Assembly: GCA_022419385.1 (NCBI GenBank) | Contig: JAJUBI010000007.1 | Location: 777,768-841,767 of the forward strand | Direction of reading: 5' to 3' | DNA from: Paraconiothyrium sp. Pb-2020 | Lineage: Eukaryota > Ascomycota > Dothideomycetes > Pleosporales > Didymosphaeriaceae | Length of the DNA: 64,000 bases | In this document: positions 58,134 through 64,000 of the stretch, one piece after another | How the letters are laid out: every line of letters begins with the position of its first letter | Position numbering within the stretch: the first letter of the stretch is position 1 | Program-made: the position numbers and the translations under genes | The notes under the pieces: generated by a model | What the model was told of the DNA's origin: nothing | Seen by the model: only the letters and a program-made list of their open reading frames with translations | Databases searched by the model: none

Positions 58134-61100
58134 CACATCAAGGTTTCTTCTTGTGATTATAATACTGCATCTGGAGTTTAGGGATTGCATTGGGAAGGAC
58201 AGATGCCATACTTGGGAATTATGATGGCTCCTCAACAGGGTAGTCTACTTGAAGTAATTACGACACACCATCTATATCTTCAACACCTCCAGCTCTTCAC
58301 CTTGTTATCGCATACTTCCTTTATAGTTGCACAGAGCTTGGACTTTGACGTAGCACAGCGAACTTTCCTCTGACTGAGCGCCCTCTTGCCATATGACTAT
58401 CGCCCCCAATGGTTCATACATCCATTTCTGCACTCTTCGTGTGTTCAAATAACGGAGAAGTTAGAAAAAGGGACGACTGCACAGTGACAGGGCATTACCG
58501 TTGGGGAACTGTAGCAGCATGCTTACGGACATGGCTAAAGAAAGCGAAAATGGTGTGCCTCCAATTTGACCCGTAATGTATTCCATTCTTGACAGGGTAT
58601 GTCTCTGGTGTAATTACTCGCAGTGAAAACTTCAGGCTGGCTCATTTGTCTTGGATTCAATGCGACTTCTATGAGGCTGCGTCCGAGGATCTTTGAACGA
58701 CTGTCTGAATTCAGGGCTCCAGTAAAGAATGTACACTCTCTCCAATGCTCAGCCTCTAAGCGCTCCAGCCATCAGACCCAGACAGTCGCCTTATCACCCC
58801 TTGGATACTATGGGCCCTCAGTCCTGGAACGTGTTGCGTTTACATTCGGTCTAGATTCGAGCTTCATAGTAGCCACAGACAGAACCTGCAATTGCACGTC
58901 TTTGAGAAACTCTCATCTCCGCTTAAAATTCTGGTTTGCCAATTTTCGAGGCGCCGAAGCTTCCAAGCCCAGTCTGATATATCGAGTTCATGATCGCTTT
59001 TGGAGGGGACCGCATCCGAGGTCTTGTATGGCCGGTGTGGCGGTAGGCTGGTCTGCTTAGGCACACGGCTACACGAATTGACTTCTATTGACCAGATGTA
59101 TGTCCACAATCTGTCACCCGAACATGCGGCATCATTTTGTTGCCTGGGATTGCTGCAACCGTTGGCTTCGATGTATTCACTATGCGTAGCCCAACCGGGC
59201 AACACTGACCTACCGCTAGCGCGGTGGCAGATGCTCTCGTATCTGCGCCGTCGAAGCTTCCGTACTTCACAAGAGAGTGTCGTCCGTCCAGTCGCTGCCC
59301 ACGGCTGCGCCGGTATTCGCAATGGTGGACTGCGTGACCTGCTTATCGTGGACAAAGCCTCCAACACCTGTAGAGCTCCTAGGCTGACAGGAACTCTCGA
59401 ACCAGAGGCCTTCGGGATCGGCTTGGGTGGAACTGCTGCAACAGAATGTGCTGCGCTCGCTTCTGCTGACTGAGCGGACCTAGAAGGCAAGAAGAAAAAG
59501 TTATAGCTTTGCGTTAACCACCTCGCCATGGCACTGGAAGAGCTTCTTGAAGATGCAGAAGCACTTACTGCTACAGCAGTTTATGGCCAGTTCGGAGCTT
59601 ATCAGGTAGGTAGTCACGGGAGGATGACATGAACCGGATGGCGGCGTTCAAATCCACACCGATTTGTTCATGCTCTCTAGATGTTATCTCATCCTCGTCT
59701 TGATCTCCATTACCTCAGATCTCATAGTTTCTGTGAGTAGTTTTCGATCTGTGTGCAGCTGTTCAAAACAGCCGTGCTTCATCTTAGCCCTAACGTGAAC
59801 TTCCGCCACCATATTGTTTCGCCATCTAGATACCACGGCCTTGTACTTTCGATCAGTTGCTCGGGAGATGGCATCGTCCTGGCGTCCATATATTCGAGCG
59901 CGAGCACGAACACATCGCACGTGGTAAGGCTCGTTCGAGCGAAAGCGGCACTGGTAGTGTGACGCCCCATCTGCACGAGGACGGGAAAAGCAGGATCTTT
60001 CGGGACGAAGATGAAAGGTTTTCATGAATCGGGGCACGTCAACTGCCGACCCGTAGAAGCCAGATGATTGGAATTCGGAGATCCTGCGGTTTTCAACGAT
60101 CCTGTTTCCTCTGTGCAGTCATGTAGAGACGGAGTTGAGTATTCGGCAATGATAGATGGTAAGGCCTGCGTGATTCTTTGCCTGATGAGGTGCGATGTAT
60201 ATTACCGATGACTGCTGCTAACCACACGCCTGAGTCGGTATACGTTCTTTCTTGGATTTGAAATGTACTTGGTTGAAGTCAATACTGCGCATCGACTGAG
60301 CTTTTGTCCTGATACTTGGAACGCATGTATCAAACGGTGTCGGTTGATGCGTTGGGTGACGGGAATGGGAAGCAATCAGTGAGTGCTATCAATAAAGGGC
60401 ACTTGTGCAATGGTGTTGGAGATGCACTAAGTCGTTGCGGTTGCTATTGATGGGAACATGTGTCGAGAAGAAGGTCGAGAGGACGAATGTAAGCAGGAGT
60501 GGCACTGTTGCTGCTGCGTATTGAAAACGTCGCGCTTTGTACAGCATAGGGGCGACGATGTATAGTACAACTTATAAGTCGCTTCCTTCTTGGACGAGGT
60601 GATTGCGTTTCAAGCGTGTTAGTACTCTGTTAGTTCAGCTGCCATCGTCAGCATGTGCCCGACATGCAGGAGGCTTTATGTCGGCTCATGCCTTGAGCCA
60701 ATTGGCAGCCGTCGACCAGGAGAGAGCCGCTTTACGTGAGAATGATTGTCCCGCAGACAATGCGCCTTTTCTTCTCTCGTTCCGAAACTGCAATAGAAGA
60801 CGTCCAAGGAGAGGGTGATAGTTGCGTGTTATTGGGCGACTGGCTCGGGGTAGCTGGCTAGCTCGGGTGCTACTGGCTCGCCTGAGATGACGTGCAGCGA
60901 ATAGTAAACAAAACACCAGGATGATGCGTGCAGAGTGGGCTTGACGAAGTTGGATGAAGATACATGAGGCGAAAGTGGTGGGGGCAACATGCAGGAGAAG
61001 GGGATGGCCGCGAGAGGTTCAACCGCAGAACACGCGTGCGATAGGCGATGCCTTCACGCCAGCGGGTTGAGCCTCTCGATCGAGCCCATGGCTTCTAGCA

Positions 61101-63082
61101 TGGCAGGTAAGCAGTGCCGTGCTTCCCAAGAATGTTTGTCGATGCCAGCTTAGAGTAAAGAAGGACGACTTCATGGATCACTGAAAGCTAATCAGATAAG
61201 TATGCAACATGATCAGTCCTTTGGGACTGCCGTAGTTGGTGTTGAAGAAGGAGCAATTTATAAGAGACTACGACACTTTACTTTGGTGTTGCCGCCTCCT
61301 CAGCCATCGCTCCGTTGACAGCCAACGCGCGAGTGTCTGACAGGTAACAAGTGTAGCGCAGCGCGTCACGAACCGGATGCCATGGTTGCTCGTAGCCCGA
61401 GTGCATGAGCAAGCGCCGGTAGGTGCTTCGCGCATGGTTGTTCAAGACAGTCCGTAAACACCTAGAAGTGTGGTGTGCAAGCCACGCTCACACAACATCC
61501 GTCGTGCCGGTAAGCCCGTCTCTTCCTAGAGACGAGGCAACAAAGTTTGTGTCCCGTTGGAGGGATTGGAGCAAGATAAGGCGCGAGGTACATGCCGTCG
61601 TGTGCCCTGTAATAGCACTGAAGTAGATGGTCTGGAATACCGATCCTCCTGGTAGTCGTAGCAGAACAAGTCTTGTTGAGTGTACGGGATCGCAGAGGCT
61701 CATTGGACAACTTACTGCGTGCTTTCCGTTGGTCACCCCGCAGTTCAGTCAGCATCCTCCAAGCGTCTGCAAAGCCAGATTGGAGCCTTGTGCTTCACGT
61801 ATTGCTCCCGAGGATGTTGTTCCAGAACCGTGAGATGAGCCCAGTCTAGCTGTCGCCTCCACAGCTCGCCATTATAGTCGCAAGAGGTTAGACCTTCTGG
61901 GCGACCAATCTCTTTCTTGTTGTACCAGCACATGTTCCGCCTGTCGGGTGGCATCAATGTGGTAGGTGGAAGCGCGCACCGGCTGGGTTGCCGGATATCG
62001 TACTCCACACGCCTGTACCCGTGGACCAGGTCTAAATCCTTCCCGGGCGCTGACCGTCACGGGCGCCCGTTACGAAGGTAGGCTTTCTCAAGCCTTTCCT
62101 ATGAGACCGTCTGCATGCTTCGTACTGTGTGTGCTTACGAGGCCGCCTGGCCGTATCCGTGAGCGGCACGAAACGGTGCGAAGCTGCTAGGCGCCTTACA
62201 GTTAGGCCTCCTGTGGCGCCGACACCGTCAGACGTCGGTCGTACTCAAAGCCAACAACCTTTGACCACCTGGAAGTGACACAGCATGAGGCCCCTTCAGC
62301 TCGTGCACAGCAAGACACCAGCTCTACTGTTGAACATGAACATGTCAACAACAGAACATTGCGCTGGCGGGAAGGTAGATTGCAGCCTGCTCGCCAGGGT
62401 AGCGGATCCAGCCATGCAAAGGATCACGATCAGGCTCAGGCTGTGCCGTTCTGCTGCATGGCACCCGTCGCCGTCTGCAACCCTGCCTACCGTCCCCGCG
62501 TGGCTCAAGCCGTGGCCTCGTATCGTTCCCTCGTTGTGTCGAGTGCAAGTCGTGACTACCAGCCTCTCTCATCTTCGGGCACATCAGCACCGCGTCCGAC
62601 ACGTTCGACGAGGTACGAGCCATGCGGACAGAAGCTCTCGTCGCTTCCGCAGCATGTCCAGATGCCACGGCTGGGCGCTCTTGGGCGTCCGGTGGGACGG
62701 CAAGACATGTGTAGAGAGGCACTGCTCTGGGTGGAAGGTGCCATGCTCAGGCCACTCGATTGGCGGACCTCAGTGACATACAAGCAGGGGCCCCTGAGTT
62801 TCCCCAGACCTTGGCACCGCATTGCACCTGCGCCTCTATACGAAGGCTTGTTTGCGGTGTGAGTCGTAGCAGGATCCGGTGACCCTCGTCGCGCGCCAAC
62901 CAGCATCGATGCCGTCCTGGGTTTACAGGTGAATGGACCTCCTTGGCGCACGCAGGAGCGCGCAGACCACCCATCACGCGGTTGAGCCAAACGCCCGACC
63001 ATAAAGACCTTGCCCGCCCTGCACCCCGTTCTGCTTCTCTTACGACTTACGACCCGTCTGCCCACACGGCATCGATTGGAAC
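58134..63082. other. 5 kb gene-free stretch before the sugar transporter
   Basis: No convincing gene. Two places have long overlapping open frames on both strands: 58864-59529 and 62275-63065. The second is GC-rich and both strands stay open for more than 500 bases, a sign of base composition rather than coding. At 59528 a plus-strand ATG opens MALEELLEDAEALTATAVYG and runs to a GTAGGTAG donor at about 59606; I could not extend it to a sensible protein. The right 500 bases should hold the transporter promoter. Confidence 0.45.
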
Positions 63083-64000
63083 ATGAAGGTAAGCCCGACC
63101 AGCCTCACCCCCCCTCAACATGCCATGCTAATCTTCGACAGACCTTCTACAATACTTACGCCATCTGCTCGTTCGCCGCCATCGGCGGTGGACTGTACGT
63201 ACCTCCTGGATGCAGTACCATCCTCACCTTTCAGACCAACGCTGACTTCACCCAAACAGGTTCGGCTTCGATATCTCCTCCATGTCGGGCGTTCTAGGCA
63301 CAAATGGCTACAAGAACTATTTCGGCAACCGTAAGTGAAGCGCATGAACGAACTATAATATCAAACTGACCATAGCAGCTGCCGGTTATCGTCAAGGTGG
63401 TATCACCGCGTCGATGCCCGCGGGCTCTTTGGTTGGCTCACTGGCGTCCTCGTTCATTGCCGATAAGCTCTCTCGTCGTACTGCCATTCAGGTCTCCGCC
63501 TTGATCTGGATCATCGGCTCTATCTTCCAAACTGCATCCAACGGTGTAGCCCTTCTCTGCTTCGGCCGCGTGGTTTCGGGCATCTCAATTGGTATCGCCT
63601 CATCCATCGTCCCCGTGTACCAGTCAGAGATTGCTCGCAAAGAGATTCGCGGCCGCGTCGTCTCCCTACAGCAATGGGCCATCACCTGGTAAGCCCAGAC
63701 CCTTACCTGGCTAGTTCCGTTCGCAAACAGCTGAATCCTTTCTAATCCTCGCTAGGGGTATCTTGATCCAATACTTCATTCAGTACGGCGCCTCATTCGT
63801 CGATGGAGGTCCAGAAAACCCTGGCCAGGGCACGTCGGCCTTCCGCATCCCGTGGGGCATTCAGATGGTTCCTGGCTTCATTCTCCTCGTCGGCATGTTC
63901 TTCTTCCCGTACTCCCCACGTTGGCTGGCATCGAAGGACCGTTGGGAGGAGGCTGTTCAGGTCTTGGCTTATCTCCATGGCGGTGGTGATGTGAACCACC
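63083..64000 (+). CDS. MFS sugar transporter, 5' part (runs off the window)
   Basis: Five exons so far: 63083-63088 (just ATG AAG), 63142-63194, 63260-63330, 63379-63688 and 63756 to the window end. The spliced protein starts MKTFYNTYAICSFAAIGGGL and continues LFGFDISSMSGVLGTNGYKN, the classic first-helix motif of hexose transporters. The inter-helix motif IADKLSRR matches D-R/K-x-G-R-R type signals. GRVVSGISIGIASSIVPVYQ followed by SEIARKEIRGRVVSLQQWAI contains the conserved PVYQSEIAxxxxRG signature. PYSPRWLASKDRWEEA is the PESPRWL element. It is a 12-helix proton or facilitated sugar carrier at the plasma membrane. The remaining helices lie beyond 64000, so substrate cannot be judged. Confidence 0.92.

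Noticed and set aside
58864..59529. 221-codon minus-strand frame with an ATG
   Set aside because: Starts in a CCATGG palindrome, overlaps a 157-codon frame on the other strand, and the translation looks like noise.
62049..62080. GGGCGC/GCGCCC inverted repeat
   Set aside because: Six-base stem in GC-rich DNA; no terminator or element context.
62275..63065. Pair of long opposite-strand frames
   Set aside because: Both strands open in GC-rich DNA, which indicates composition; neither translation has recognisable features.

Overview
The window is nuclear DNA of a filamentous ascomycete. Almost every gene carries short spliceosomal introns (about 45-100 nt) with GTAAGT-type donors, and the gene set is fungal: AP-2 alpha, BYE1, SFT1, UBC6, SAM50, DPM3, fungal DUF families and an amadoriase. 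The protein flavour (DUF7703, DUF7137 and DUF7871 proteins, BTB proteins of this type, and a TA-rich block that looks RIP-mutated) suggests a dothideomycete, perhaps Pleosporales. That placement is inference from remembered families, not from a search. I modelled 26 protein-coding genes by hand-splicing. In all 25 complete models the exon lengths add up to a whole number of codons. I also flag one possible broken gene. I found no rRNA, tRNA, CRISPR array or intact transposon.

Layout: 1-5.7 kb holds one membrane-protein gene (DUF7703 type) in otherwise empty DNA. 5.7-33.9 kb is a dense housekeeping segment: ArfGAP, a ZNF830-like splicing-factor relative, BYE1, the SNARE SFT1, a BTB protein, an amino-acid permease, a NADAR enzyme, AP-2 alpha, a tiny Cys-rich metallothionein-like protein, a GDS1-like armadillo protein, DPM3, an oxidoreductase-like-domain protein, and two large proteins I cannot assign. 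33.9-36.3 kb is gene-free and AT-rich, with RIP-like dinucleotide ratios and a possible frameshifted Cys-rich gene. 36.3-46.8 kb is an accessory metabolic block: secreted GH78 rhamnosidase, DJ-1/PfpI protein, stand-alone adenylation enzyme, UNC93-like transporter and a peroxisomal fructosyl-amino-acid oxidase. 47.3-58.1 kb returns to housekeeping (RAD26, DUF7137 surface protein, a small secreted protein, SAM50, UBC6). 58.1-63.1 kb is about 5 kb with no convincing gene. The window ends inside a sugar-transporter gene.

Functional themes: membrane traffic (ArfGAP, SFT1, AP-2 alpha), transcription and repair (BYE1, RAD26), ER and mitochondrial biogenesis (DPM3, UBC6, SAM50, OXLD-type protein), and nutrient acquisition (amino-acid permease, GH78, sugar transporter, amadoriase). 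Several accessory genes (DJ-1, the UNC93-like transporter, the metallothionein-like gene) have clear TATA boxes about 80-125 nt upstream of the start codon.
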